This document shows, piece by piece, positions 17,186 to 25,920 of a stretch of DNA of 36,855 nt. The translations under genes were made by a program, and so were the position numbers. Numbering within the stretch: the first letter of the stretch is position 1; the number at the start of each line of letters is the position of its first letter. This stretch comes from Candidatus Sulfopaludibacter sp. GTDB lineage: Bacteria; Acidobacteriota; Terriglobia; Bryobacterales; Bryobacteraceae. Location of the stretch: positions 1 to 36,855 of the forward strand of contig JARLGM010000055.1 of the NCBI GenBank assembly GCA_031292755.1. The letters run 5' to 3'. A model generated the notes under the pieces. It made no database searches. It was not told the DNA's origin and saw only the letters and a program-made list of their open reading frames with translations.

Positions 17186-17995
17186 ATGAGATTATTTCCC
17201 CTGGTTTTCCTCTTCTGCGCGAGTTGTGTTTGGGCGCAGACCATGGAAGATCCGGAGGTGGCTCGCGCAAGGCTGGAACTGGCGCGGCTTCAAGGCCTGG
17301 TGGAAACGGGCGTGCTTCCGCCGGTGCAACTCGAAAAGGCGAAAGCCGCGGTAGCCGACGCCGAGGATGGTGCGGTAATGCACAGGGACATCCAGCAGCA
17401 GGATCTCACCGAAGAGGAAGCGGACCAACTGGTGGCGGCCGCCGGGCGGCGGTTCGAGCGGCGCAAGCAGGCGTTCGACGATGCCAAGAAGCTGATTGAA
17501 GCGGGCGCGGCGCCGCAGCTTTCGCTGGGCACTTCTCTGCGCGACCTGGATTTCGCCCGCAAGGAGTACGACCTGGCGGAGACGCGCGCGCGGCTGGCTC
17601 GCGAGATCGACGAGATGGCCCGCGCCGAAGAGGCATTGCAGGCGCGCATGCAGGTTGCGCCGGCGGATGCGGCGAGCCTGGCTGAGCGCTTCGACGGAAA
17701 CGGCGTTTTCAATCCGCAAATCTTCCATCGCGTGGAAGCGGCCTTCGAGGGAAGGTTCGGCCATCCGCTGCCGGTGAGCGCCAACGGCGAGACGGCGGTA
17801 CACCGGGCGCTGGGCTTCGACCATCGCGGGCGCGTGGATGTGGCGCTTCGTCCCGATCAACCGGAAGGCGTCTGGCTGCGCCAATTCCTGACGGCCAACG
17901 GCATTCCGTTTTTCGCCTTCCGGCAGGCGGTGCCGGGCAAGGCAACCGGGGCGCACATCCATCTGGGGCCCATGAGCACGCGCCTGGCGGAATAA
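17186..17995 (+). CDS. secreted coiled-coil protein with small C-terminal domain
   Basis: From the ATG at 17186 the product is 269 residues. Residues 1-17 are a signal peptide (MRLFPLVFLFCASCVWAQ). Residues ~22-160 are strongly helical with Glu/Lys/Arg/Ala heptads (LELARLQGLVETGVLPPVQL, ARLAREIDEMARAEEALQAR), indicating a coiled coil. The globular end (~175-269) carries GFDHRGRVDVAL and TGAHIHLGPMS, weakly reminiscent of the metal-binding residues of M15-type peptidases (His...Asp and HxH), but the spacing is short and I do not claim the activity. A cell-wall or periplasmic role is possible given that mreB follows in the same direction. The frame is open further upstream, but that extension lies opposite the neighbouring gene's start and would bury the signal peptide. 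Confidence 0.72.
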   Translation: MRLFPLVFLFCASCVWAQTMEDPEVARARLELARLQGLVETGVLPPVQLEKAKAAVADAEDGAVMHRDIQQQDLTEEEADQLVAAAGRRFERRKQAFDDAKKLIEAGAAPQLSLGTSLRDLDFARKEYDLAETRARLAREIDEMARAEEALQARMQVAPADAASLAERFDGNGVFNPQIFHRVEAAFEGRFGHPLPVSANGETAVHRALGFDHRGRVDVALRPDQPEGVWLRQFLTANGIPFFAFRQAVPGKATGAHIHLGPMSTRLAE

Positions 17996-18032
17996 AGGCG
18001 CGCTTTGCGCGGAGGCGGGGCAAGGCCGCCTT
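17995..18032 (+). terminator. GC-rich hairpin after the 17186 gene
   Basis: Directly after the stop, AAGGCG (17995-18000) can pair with CGCCTT (18027-18032), enclosing further GC-rich pairing. There is no clear U-run, so termination is uncertain; it separates the 17186 gene from the mreB leader. Confidence 0.3.
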
Positions 18033-18050
18033 ATCAAGTGGGCACTGTGC

Positions 18051-18056
18051 TAACAT
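18051..18056 (+). promoter_or_regulatory. putative -10 box upstream of mreB
   Basis: GCTAACAT gives a TAACAT hexamer 62 bases before the mreB ATG, in the same GC-TANNNT context as the other -10 boxes of the window. No clear -35 or Shine-Dalgarno was found. Confidence 0.35.
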
Positions 18057-18115
18057 GCAGGAGGATCGCTCCGGCTGTCCTTTCGCGTTCCTTTCCCGAA
18101 GTGAACCACATTTAA

Positions 18116-19144
<1,029 letters not shown>

Positions 19145-19164
19145 GGACTGAAGGCGTCCCGGGC

Positions 19165-20382
19165 ATGGAGTCCTTTCTTAATCGGTATCGGCACATCACC
19201 GTCCTGCTGCTGGTGATCTGCGCGCAGCTTGTTCTTTTGGCGGTGCAGGTCAAAAACGATCAGGACGTGCGCTTCATCCGCATCTGGACGATCAGCGCCG
19301 TGACGCCCGTGGCCCGCCTGGTGGAAGGCATCCGTGGAGGCGGCGCCGGTTTCCTGCACAACTACATCACGCTGCACGATACCAACGCCGAGAATCGCCG
19401 CCTGAAAGACGAACTGGGCCGGCTCAAGATGGAGAACATTTTCCTGCGCAACGAGCTGAGCACCGCCGATCGCGCCAAGGCGCTACAGATCTTTGAATCC
19501 GCTACCCCTTCCAAAACGCTGGCCGCCAACGTAATCGCCATCGCGCCGGGCAGCGATTCCAAAGTGGTGACAGTGAATCGCGGTTCGCTCTCCGGAGTGG
19601 AACGCGGCATGGCGGTGGTGACCCCGGACGGCATTGTCGGCAAAGTGACCGCGGCTTACCCTACGGCATCGATGGTGCAACTGGTGACCGATCCGGAATT
19701 CGCCGCCGGGGTGATCTCGCAGAAGAACGGAGTGCGCGGCACATTGAAAGGTCAGGGTACTCCCACGTGCAAAGTGGATTACGTGGGTGTGGACGAAAAA
19801 GTGGAGCCCGGAGAATGGTTCTACACTTCCGGCGACGACCGTATTTTCCCGCGCGGGTTCCCGGTGGGTGTTGTCCGTTCCGTCCGCGACGGGGCCAACT
19901 TCAAAGAGATCTCGATCGATCCGTCCGGCGTGCGCCACGGCGTGGAGGATCTCCTGATCGTTTTGCAGGGTGTGCATCAGAATATTCCGCAAGCTCCTCC
20001 CGCCAACCAGCCCGTGTATCTCACGCCGCAGGTGCCTCCCATTGCGCAGGCTCCCGCGGAACCGGGACAGCAGCCGGCGGCTGCGCCTGAGCCCGCTGTG
20101 GGAACCGAAGCCGACAAGGTCCGCGGTTTTTATAAGGCTGTGGGCGAGGCGCAGAACCATACCTATGGCGTTGGTCCCCCGGGAACCAAGCCACCGGACT
20201 TCAACATGAAACTGCCGCCTGCCAGACCCAGTGGCGCAGCCGCTCCAACCAGTGGGACAGGCGATCGGAGTGTCGTGCCTGTCAACCCGCCGCAGACTCC
20301 GCCTTCCGGCAAGGTTCCGGACGCCGCACGGCGCGCCAATCAGGCTGCCGGCGCTCCCCCCGGGGGCATCCCTAAAGAATGA
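19165..20382 (+). CDS. mreC: rod shape-determining protein MreC with long Pro-rich tail
   Basis: The 405-residue protein has one N-terminal membrane helix (~10-27), a coiled coil (~72-105; AENRRLKDELGRLKMENIFL) and the periplasmic MreC beta-barrel domain (~118-275), with MAVVTPDGIVGKVTAAYP and VDYVGVDEKVEPGEWFYTSG. It scaffolds PBP2-RodA in the elongasome. The last ~130 residues are an Ala/Pro-rich, probably disordered extension not present in the short model MreC proteins. It starts 20 bases after mreB and its stop overlaps the mreD start (ATGA at 20379). Confidence 0.96.
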   Translation: MESFLNRYRHITVLLLVICAQLVLLAVQVKNDQDVRFIRIWTISAVTPVARLVEGIRGGGAGFLHNYITLHDTNAENRRLKDELGRLKMENIFLRNELSTADRAKALQIFESATPSKTLAANVIAIAPGSDSKVVTVNRGSLSGVERGMAVVTPDGIVGKVTAAYPTASMVQLVTDPEFAAGVISQKNGVRGTLKGQGTPTCKVDYVGVDEKVEPGEWFYTSGDDRIFPRGFPVGVVRSVRDGANFKEISIDPSGVRHGVEDLLIVLQGVHQNIPQAPPANQPVYLTPQVPPIAQAPAEPGQQPAAAPEPAVGTEADKVRGFYKAVGEAQNHTYGVGPPGTKPPDFNMKLPPARPSGAAAPTSGTGDRSVVPVNPPQTPPSGKVPDAARRANQAAGAPPGGIPKE

Positions 20383-20912
20383 GTTATCCCGACGGGCGTA
20401 TTCTCCTCAACAGCCAGCGGGAAGGGCAAGTCTCGCGTTTCCGCTTCTGGGTGCTGCTGGCCGTACCGCTGGCGGCCATCCTGTTCCAGGCTTATGTGCC
20501 TCTCTTCTTCCAGTTTCTGCGCTACCTGGAAGTGCCCATGCTGGTGGTGGTCTACTTTGCCATCATGCAGCGCAGCCAGATCAGCGGACTGCTCATTGGA
20601 GCGGTGGTTGGCCTGGCGCAGGATTCGCTTACTACCGAGCCCCTGGGCATGTACGGGATCGCCAAAACGCTGGTCGGCTATTTCGCCGCCTCGGTGGGTC
20701 TGCGCCTGGACGTGGACCATCCGGTGATTCGCCTGCTGCTTTGTTTTTTCTTCTACATCGTGCATAAGTTTTTCTACTGGGTGATCCTGCGCGCTATGTT
20801 CGGCAAGCCGCTGCCCTTCGACATCCAGAACACGCTGGTGCTGGCGCTGTTGAATGCCGTGGTGGGCGTTTCGCTCTTTCATTTTCTGGACAAATTGCGC
20901 GAGCCGGCCTAG
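20379..20912 (+). CDS. mreD: rod shape-determining protein MreD
   Basis: This 177-residue protein has about five hydrophobic helices (FWVLLAVPLAAILFQAYV, LEVPMLVVVYFAIM, LLIGAVVGLAQDSL and others) and the MreD signature region GAVVGLAQDSLTTEPLGMYGIAKTL. It is the small membrane partner of MreC. The 4-base overlap with mreC indicates translational coupling, and the next gene begins three bases after its stop. Confidence 0.94.
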   Translation: MSYPDGRILLNSQREGQVSRFRFWVLLAVPLAAILFQAYVPLFFQFLRYLEVPMLVVVYFAIMQRSQISGLLIGAVVGLAQDSLTTEPLGMYGIAKTLVGYFAASVGLRLDVDHPVIRLLLCFFFYIVHKFFYWVILRAMFGKPLPFDIQNTLVLALLNAVVGVSLFHFLDKLREPA

Positions 20913-20915
20913 GCC

Positions 20916-22856
20916 ATGTTTCCCGCCCTGCTGGAGTTCACCTGTTGGGAGGCCGCGCTATTTGTGGCGGCAATTGCACTGGTGGGCACGCTGGGGCGGT
21001 CGGCGGAGGAGCGGTGCCTGCTGGTTCTGGGAGCGGAACTCACGCTCGAATCCTCCCTGGCCGGGATCTTCTCTTTCGCCCGGATCAACTCGGCCGCGGC
21101 GTATTGGATTTCCGCCTGCCTGTGTGTTGCGGTGGCCGTGGCTCTCCCCGCCGGGAGGCGCGCGGTACGCCGATTCCCCGCGGCGATCGGCCGCATGCAT
21201 CTGCTGCGCGCGCGCTGGGTCCTGGCGGCGGTCGCTGCTTTGGTGGCGCCCCTGGTACTGCTCTCGTTTCACCCCGTGGAGGAGATCGATTCCATCAACT
21301 ATCTGCATTACCTGATCGAGTGGATGGCCAATCGCACTACGCCGTACGATTTCGCGACTTACTATGTGGCCTTCTGGGAACTGTCGTTTCTGCCGGCGTG
21401 GGTGGTCACGCGGCTGGATCTGTTCTTTCCGCTGCTGGCTTTGAAGTCACTGGCGCTGCTGGCGCTCTCCGCGTGGCTGCTGGGTCGCGAGTTCCGGTTG
21501 CGCGGCGTGCTGCTCGGGGCGGTGGTAATGGGCATTTGCCTGCTGCGCCACCTCTGGTATGCCGCGTCCGGAGTTTCGACGCTAAAGAACGACACTCTCT
21601 GCGGCGTAGGATTTCTGCTGTTGGCGCTGGTGACCGCGCGCGCCGCCCGGCGCCGCCTCGCGTTGGCGGACCTGGCGCTGCTCGCCGGCGGAGTGGTGTT
21701 TGCTCCGGTGAAGTACCTCGGCATTTTCCTGGTGCCGGTGGCGGTGGTGGCGATCCTGTGGCTGCGGCGCGATCAGGTGCGGGCGCATTCCGGTGCGGCA
21801 TTGCGGGCTGCCGGAGCGATCTCGCTCCTCGCTCTGGCCACCAGTTGGCACTATTACCTGCACCACCTGATCGAGTATGGCTCGCCATTTTACCCGGTGC
21901 AGATCAATCTGGGTCCCGTCCATCTGCCGGGGCTGGCCGACCTTTCCGATACGTCGATCATGTACAACCTGCGGAATCCCGAGCTATGGCGTTTGTTTTT
22001 TCTTCCGGCTTCCGGAGTATCGGTGGCGGGCCTGATGTTTCCGCTGGTTCTGGCTTGTACGCTGGTGGTAAGCGCGGCGCAGTGCGTGCGCGCCGTATTC
22101 CGGTGGCTGCGCCGCCGCACGCCTCCTGGAGCGCTCGATATGGCCGCTTTCTTGATTCTCTGCGGCTGGATGCTCTACTTTCGTTCCGCGCTCGGCGCCG
22201 GAGGGTCCGCGGGCGACCTCCGGTTCGTGCGCAGCGATCTGAACTCCCTGCGCTATGCCATTGGCGTGCTGGCGGCGAGCGAGTTGTACCTGTCCGCGCT
22301 TTTCCCCCGCATCGCGCCGGTTTGGGTGGGCGCCAACCTGGTGAGCCGCCTGGTCCTGCTGTACAGCCGGATTCCGGCGGCGGTTTTTCCGGTGACGCTG
22401 GTAGTGGCGGTGCCTGCTTGTGTGCTGGTGGCGCTTCTGGCCGCGCCAAGGCGATTCCGTGGGGCGCTTGTAGCGATTGCGCTGGTGATGGCCTGCCCGT
22501 TTCTGGTGCAGCGCAATCGCGTTCTCTGGACTCCCTATTGGAACGACCTGAAGCCGGCTCTCAGTTCGGTGCGCAGTCAAGGGCTCGCCATCATGGCCTT
22601 CGCGGACGGGGGCTATTTTGCCGGCCACGTGGTGGCCGCCGGTAATCCTGTCGATCCCGCGGTGCGAGCTCTCTCGCCGGAGCAGATCGCAGCCATGGCT
22701 CCGGCGCAACGCCCAGCGTACCTGGCAGTGCTGTATTCCCCCGGCTCGGCGGCGGAAACGACGTGGCGCTCGACTTACGCGCCGGACTGGGCTCGGTGGG
22801 GGTATGTCGTGATCCGGGAGGGTAAGTCCGGGGTGCTGTTGCAGGAAACGAAGTAA
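20916..22856 (+). CDS. GT-C-like multi-pass membrane protein in the mre operon
   Basis: The 646-residue protein has roughly twelve hydrophobic helices in its first 550 residues and a smaller soluble C-terminal domain. The first large loop after the third helical pair carries an acidic motif (FHPVEEIDSINYLHYLIEWM), the place where GT-C glycosyltransferases (ArnT/PMT/DUF2723-like) have their catalytic Asp/Glu. This suggests transfer of a sugar from a polyprenyl-phosphate donor, but no family match is certain. It begins three bases after mreD, so it is co-transcribed with the shape genes, hinting at modification of a wall or surface polymer. It is not part of the canonical mre set. It converges with the DUF4276 gene, 13 bases away. 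Confidence 0.7.
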   Translation: MFPALLEFTCWEAALFVAAIALVGTLGRSAEERCLLVLGAELTLESSLAGIFSFARINSAAAYWISACLCVAVAVALPAGRRAVRRFPAAIGRMHLLRARWVLAAVAALVAPLVLLSFHPVEEIDSINYLHYLIEWMANRTTPYDFATYYVAFWELSFLPAWVVTRLDLFFPLLALKSLALLALSAWLLGREFRLRGVLLGAVVMGICLLRHLWYAASGVSTLKNDTLCGVGFLLLALVTARAARRRLALADLALLAGGVVFAPVKYLGIFLVPVAVVAILWLRRDQVRAHSGAALRAAGAISLLALATSWHYYLHHLIEYGSPFYPVQINLGPVHLPGLADLSDTSIMYNLRNPELWRLFFLPASGVSVAGLMFPLVLACTLVVSAAQCVRAVFRWLRRRTPPGALDMAAFLILCGWMLYFRSALGAGGSAGDLRFVRSDLNSLRYAIGVLAASELYLSALFPRIAPVWVGANLVSRLVLLYSRIPAAVFPVTLVVAVPACVLVALLAAPRRFRGALVAIALVMACPFLVQRNRVLWTPYWNDLKPALSSVRSQGLAIMAFADGGYFAGHVVAAGNPVDPAVRALSPEQIAAMAPAQRPAYLAVLYSPGSAAETTWRSTYAPDWARWGYVVIREGKSGVLLQETK

Positions 22857-22869
22857 TCTTCGGGCCGCG

Positions 22870-23475
22870 TCACAAAGTCCGCAAGTGATCCAGCAAGAGC
22901 TTCGCTGCGGGGCGGTTTTTCTCGATTTCTGCTGGAACGATCTCTCGAAGGAGTTTGAAAGACAGCGATCCCTTGGCGTAACGCCGGGACCCACAAGCCG
23001 CCGTAGCGCTATCCAATGCCCTGAATACCTGCTCCTTAGATATCTCCTCCAAGGTCTGCCATTTGGGCAGGGCTCTTTCGCGCCAGTGCTGGCCGAAGAA
23101 AGCTCTTAGCGTGCTTCGGTCGGCGACGAGCCATGTTTCCATACAGCAAATCATGAGCAACGCATCATTGTCTCCGGCCCCATTTGGCTGTTCCCAATTA
23201 TCGGTCGTATGCCATTTCAGATGTTGCCACGTTGAGCGCCCCGCCGTGGGCACCTCCTCACTATCCACAAGGAGTAATGGCAGTTCGTTCGGGCGCCGAT
23301 TCCGCACTGCTGTCTTGAAGAGGTCGAACGTTTGTCTCCGTCCACCGCCACGAATGGGCCTGGGCATTCGATTCTGCAATCCTGCTTTTTCAAAGAAAGT
23401 TGTCCAGCCTTCTCGAAAGCGTTCGTCAAGGTAGGCGCCGGCGCCTCCGCCTTCGTTGTAGATCTTCACCCTCAC
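22870..23475 (-). CDS. DUF4276 family protein, second gene of an ATPase module
   Basis: The GTG start at 23475 overlaps the ATPase stop (GTGA), giving 201 residues. The layout fits DUF4276: an early Glu (IYNEGGGAGAYLDERF), a central strand with acidic residues (LPLLLVDSEEVP), and the characteristic ALLMICCMETWLVADRSTL segment. The Glu plus Asp-x-Glu pattern resembles a TOPRIM-like metal site, which is inference. DUF4276 genes often sit beside AAA ATPase genes, and such pairs recall ATPase-plus-nuclease defence modules such as OLD/PARIS types. Here the upstream partner is interrupted by a stop codon, so the module may be dead or dependent on readthrough. The gene runs against the mre operon. 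Confidence 0.75.
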   Translation of the reverse strand: MRVKIYNEGGGAGAYLDERFREGWTTFFEKAGLQNRMPRPIRGGGRRQTFDLFKTAVRNRRPNELPLLLVDSEEVPTAGRSTWQHLKWHTTDNWEQPNGAGDNDALLMICCMETWLVADRSTLRAFFGQHWRERALPKWQTLEEISKEQVFRALDSATAACGSRRYAKGSLSFKLLREIVPAEIEKNRPAAKLLLDHLRTL

Positions 23476-24674
23476 CAGCGATTTCCTCCAAGCTCCCCCA
23501 TACTCCAGAGTTCGCCTAGCGAGTAGCGCTCCAGCCAATCCTTTAAGTGCGCGCCGTCCAAACGTTCGAAGCACGATTCATCGTCTCGTTTCTCACAAAC
23601 GATAACGGCTTCAGGCTGCTCTGCCAGCGCGTCTACAAGCATCCGGGAATGCGTAGTGACCACAAGTTGCGTGCGCTCCGCTGCTTGGATCAGCAATTCG
23701 GCGATATGCGGAATCACATCCGGATGCAGACCGAGTTCCGGCTACTCGATTGCCACCAACGGCGGAGGATCCGGGTTGAGGAGGATGGCTAACAGGAAAA
23801 GGTATCTCAGTGTGCCATCGGACAGACGGGAAGCAGGCACCTGCCGCCCGCTGGTTTCTTCGATGAACAGTTGCACTGTCCCGCTGTCGATCTGGAACGC
23901 GATGTCTTCGATCCCTGAATAGAGCTTCTTGAGGGAATGGATCAGCTCCTTTCGCACTTTGGTGCGGAAATTGGACAGGACCAGAGTGAGATTGCTCCCC
24001 TTCTCTGCGAGCAGATCCCTGCGTCCCTGAGTATCTTGTTCCCGGCGCAGGGCGGCTCCGGGGCCGAACCACCAGTTTCGGTGAAGCCGGATTCTGCTAT
24101 AGGCGTTCTGAAGCCGGGCCAGTGTGGGATAGCGCTCCGGGTCCTTGACTTGCGACAGAATGGATTCCTCCGGCAGCACCTGTTCCCGTTTTAGCCTTCG
24201 CTCCGTATCTTGAAAGTCTTGCAGAACCGGATGCCCGCGCTGATACCGATAATAAAAATAGGGATCCTGGTGCTTTCCTGGATACGCCTTCTCATTTTCG
24301 ATCCGTTCGTCCGCCACCTCGAAACGAGAACCGTGTTCCCGGATCGTGAGCATGTGACGCAAAGCCATGCCCTTGCCCGGATTCGTCACTACAGCATCAA
24401 TGATGGCCTCTTCGGCCGCAGCCTGCCCTTTCCACAGCGATTCCCGCACGCCTCCCATTGCCTTTACAGGCGCGGGCAGGCTTTTGGGTGAGGCGCGGAG
24501 CAGTGCGAGCACCTCGATGAGATTCGACTTGCCGGAACCGTTCGCCCCGATGAGCACGTTCAAGCCACGCAGAGGCAGGTCAATTCCCGTTGGCCCGAAC
24601 GAGAGAAGCCCCGATACCTTAAGTCGCGTAAGAAGCAGACTGTCGCGTGCTTGCGAACCGTCGGGGTGCGTCAT
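23472..24674 (-). pseudogene. AAA/ABC-type ATPase (AAA_21-like) with in-frame TAG at the catalytic Glu
   Basis: The gene reads as 400 codons in one frame except for a TAG at codon 311 (23744-23742). Before it are a complete Walker A (LIGANGSGKSN, 42-52), a helical insertion (~100-250) and an ABC-like signature (SRLSDGTLRYLF, ~282-293). Walker B reads PPPLVAIE-stop-PELGLHP; relatives have Glu-Glu-Pro-Glu, so the stop takes the place of the catalytic glutamate, one base from GAG. After it the frame keeps LGLHP, the His-switch (VVTTHSR, His342) and a normal end overlapping the DUF4276 start. No other lesion is seen. It belongs to the OLD/RecF-like ATPases linked to defence modules. It could be a fresh pseudogene, a sequencing error, or a readthrough gene. 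Confidence 0.8.
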
Positions 24675-24680
24675 ACGTCG

Positions 24681-24686
24681 ATTCTA
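24681..24686 (-). promoter_or_regulatory. putative -10 box for the ATPase gene
   Basis: On the minus strand TAGAAT ends six bases before the ATG at 24674, with no Shine-Dalgarno: the leaderless pattern again. Confidence 0.4.
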
Positions 24687-24716
24687 ACCGCATGACCCGC
24701 CGGTGGCGTAATTGGC

Positions 24717-24722
24717 TAAAAT
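24717..24722 (+). promoter_or_regulatory. putative -10 box for the PBP2 relic
   Basis: GCTAAAAT provides a TAAAAT hexamer 30 bases before the GTG of the PBP2-like relic at 24753, divergent from the ATPase promoter. Confidence 0.3.
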
Positions 24723-24752
24723 AGGGCTTCCCGGCCCCGCATTTCCAGTCCC

Positions 24753-25203
24753 GTGCTCATTCCGCCAATCGATCCCAATCTCGACGAACGTCTCTCCGGC
24801 GGACGGCCGCTGCACGACGATACGCGTTTTGCCGCCGGCAAGATCACCATGTTCCAATACACCGCCCTGGGTGTTTTCTGCTTCTCCACGGCCTTCTGGA
24901 AGCTGCAGGTGCAGAATCCGCGACCCTGACGGCCGCATCATCAGGACAATCGCTCTTCGTTCGCGCTCTGGCTGGCGCGCGTCCGGAAATTCGCGGTGCA
25001 GCCCAAGTACGTGCCCGTCGAGATCAAAAGCGATCTTTCGCCCGCGGACCTCTATTTTAACGATTCGCATCGCGACTCTTTCCCGGAAATGGAGGTCATC
25101 CAGCGGCAGACCCGGCGGTATCCGCAGAACGGCCTGCTGTCCCACGCCGGGCCGCGACGTGCTGAAGGCTTACTTCGACAAGAAGGCGCGCGCCGTACGG
25201 TAA
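24753..25203 (+). pseudogene. degenerate second copy of PBP2 (mrdA)
   Basis: From a GTG the first 58 codons parallel intact PBP2 at 25996: IPPIDPNLDERL and RPLHDDTRFAAGKITMFQYT against QPPVDPNIEHRL and LPLRDDTHFASGKIAAFQYT. A TGA follows at 24927. Homology resumes in other frames: DPDGRII, then DNRSSFALWLAR after a one-base loss, then QPKYVPVEIKSDLSPADLYF through HRDSFPEMEVIQRQTRRYPQ. At ~25147 about 410 codons are missing and the text jumps to the PBP2 tail RDVLKAYFDKKAR before a TAA at 25203. The whole transpeptidase domain is gone, so it cannot be functional. This is an old duplicate of mrdA decayed by at least three deletions and frameshifts. Confidence 0.85.
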
Positions 25204-25239
25204 GTGCGCCGGGCCGTCACATGCTACGCTGGTAGTGTC

Positions 25240-25539
25240 GTGACCGACACTCAGCTTTATCTGGCGATCGGCATTCCGACCATTGCGTTGGTCCTGGGAA
25301 TGATCGGCAACGGCTTTCTGTTCAATGCCCTTTCCGCCCGCATGAGTAGTCTGGACAGCGGTCTCTCCGAGCGCATGAGTAGTCTGGACAACGGACTTTC
25401 AGGGCGCATGAGCGGCCTGGAAAACCGGATGTTGGCCCTTGAAACCAGCATGAATGCCCGTTTTGACCTGATCATGGGAAGACTGTCGGATCTCGATACC
25501 AGACTCAGCGTCCTGGAAGATCGCTCCAAGCGGCCTTAG
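25240..25539 (+). CDS. small membrane-anchored coiled-coil protein, copy 1
   Basis: The 99-residue product starts at a GTG nine bases after a TACGCT -10-like box. It has an N-terminal membrane helix (TQLYLAIGIPTIALVLGMIG, then NGFLFNAL) and a C-terminal coiled coil built of 11-residue repeats (LSARMSSLDSG, LSERMSSLDNG, LSGRMSGLENR) followed by MLALETSMNARFDLIMGRL and SDLDTRLSVLEDRSKRP. The function is not known; short anchored coiled coils of this form are familiar from Acidobacteria. It sits directly after the PBP2 relic and is repeated at 25675. Confidence 0.7.
   Translation: MTDTQLYLAIGIPTIALVLGMIGNGFLFNALSARMSSLDSGLSERMSSLDNGLSGRMSGLENRMLALETSMNARFDLIMGRLSDLDTRLSVLEDRSKRP
25330..25428 (+). 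repeat. three 33-base repeats in the coiled-coil gene
   Basis: Three consecutive 33-base units encode 11-residue repeats L-S-x-R-M-S-x-L-(D/E)-x-x. Copy 2 has only two units, so unit number has changed since duplication. Eleven-residue periodicity suits a right-handed or hendecad coiled coil. Confidence 0.6.
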
Positions 25540-25549
25540 CGGGTCACTG

Positions 25550-25678
25550 CTTTTTTCGAAACATGGCGGTGAAAGCAAGGAGGCCGTGCCCATTGTCCGC
25601 GACGTGCTGAAGGCTTACTTCGGCAAGGGCGCGCGCCGCACGATAGGTGCGCCGGGTGCTACGCTGGGAATGTCGTGA
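25550..25678 (+). pseudogene. PBP2 C-terminal fragment
   Basis: Reading from 25550 gives LFSKHGGESKEAVPIVRDVL, then KAYFGKGARRT, matching the intact PBP2 end LFEHGVHGQYAAPIVRDVIK and AYFDKKARRT. Nothing of PBP2 precedes it, because copy 1 of the coiled-coil gene lies there. Its frame closes at a TGA (25676-25678) overlapping the GTG of copy 2. It marks the left part of the duplicated unit. Confidence 0.75.
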
Positions 25679-25920
25679 CCGACACTCAACTATACTTGGT
25701 GATCGGCATTCCGATCATTGCGTTGGTTCTGGGAATGATCGGCAACGGCTACCTGTTCAATGCTCTTTCGGCTCGGATGAGCGACCTGGACCATGCCCTT
25801 TCCGCCCGCATGAGCAGCCTGGAAAGCCGCATGTTGGCCCTTGAAACCAGCATGAACACCCGTTTTGACTTGATCATGGGCAGATTGTCGGATCTCGATA
25901 CCCGGCTCAGCGTGCTGTAG
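25675..25920 (+). CDS. small membrane-anchored coiled-coil protein, copy 2 (shortened)
   Basis: The 81-residue product is closely similar to copy 1: the same membrane helix (TQLYLVIGIPIIALVLGMIG) and coiled coil, but with one 11-residue unit less. It ends at a TAG where copy 1 has GAA (Glu of SVLEDRSK); the next codons still read DRSK, so the stop is a substitution within an aligned frame. A TACGCT box lies nine bases before the GTG. Loss of the last ~6 residues may be tolerated. Confidence 0.6.
   Translation: MTDTQLYLVIGIPIIALVLGMIGNGYLFNALSARMSDLDHALSARMSSLESRMLALETSMNTRFDLIMGRLSDLDTRLSVL

Noticed and set aside
25330..25428. CRISPR-like array
   Set aside because: The 33-base units are contiguous, in frame and encode a coiled coil; there are no spacers or cas genes.
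23742..25920. General recoding of UAG as Glu
   Set aside because: Two TAG codons fall at Glu positions, but several intact genes of the window (for example those ending at 1614, 6837, 19144, 20912, 25539 and 32030) end at TAG with normal family lengths, so UAG works as a stop.
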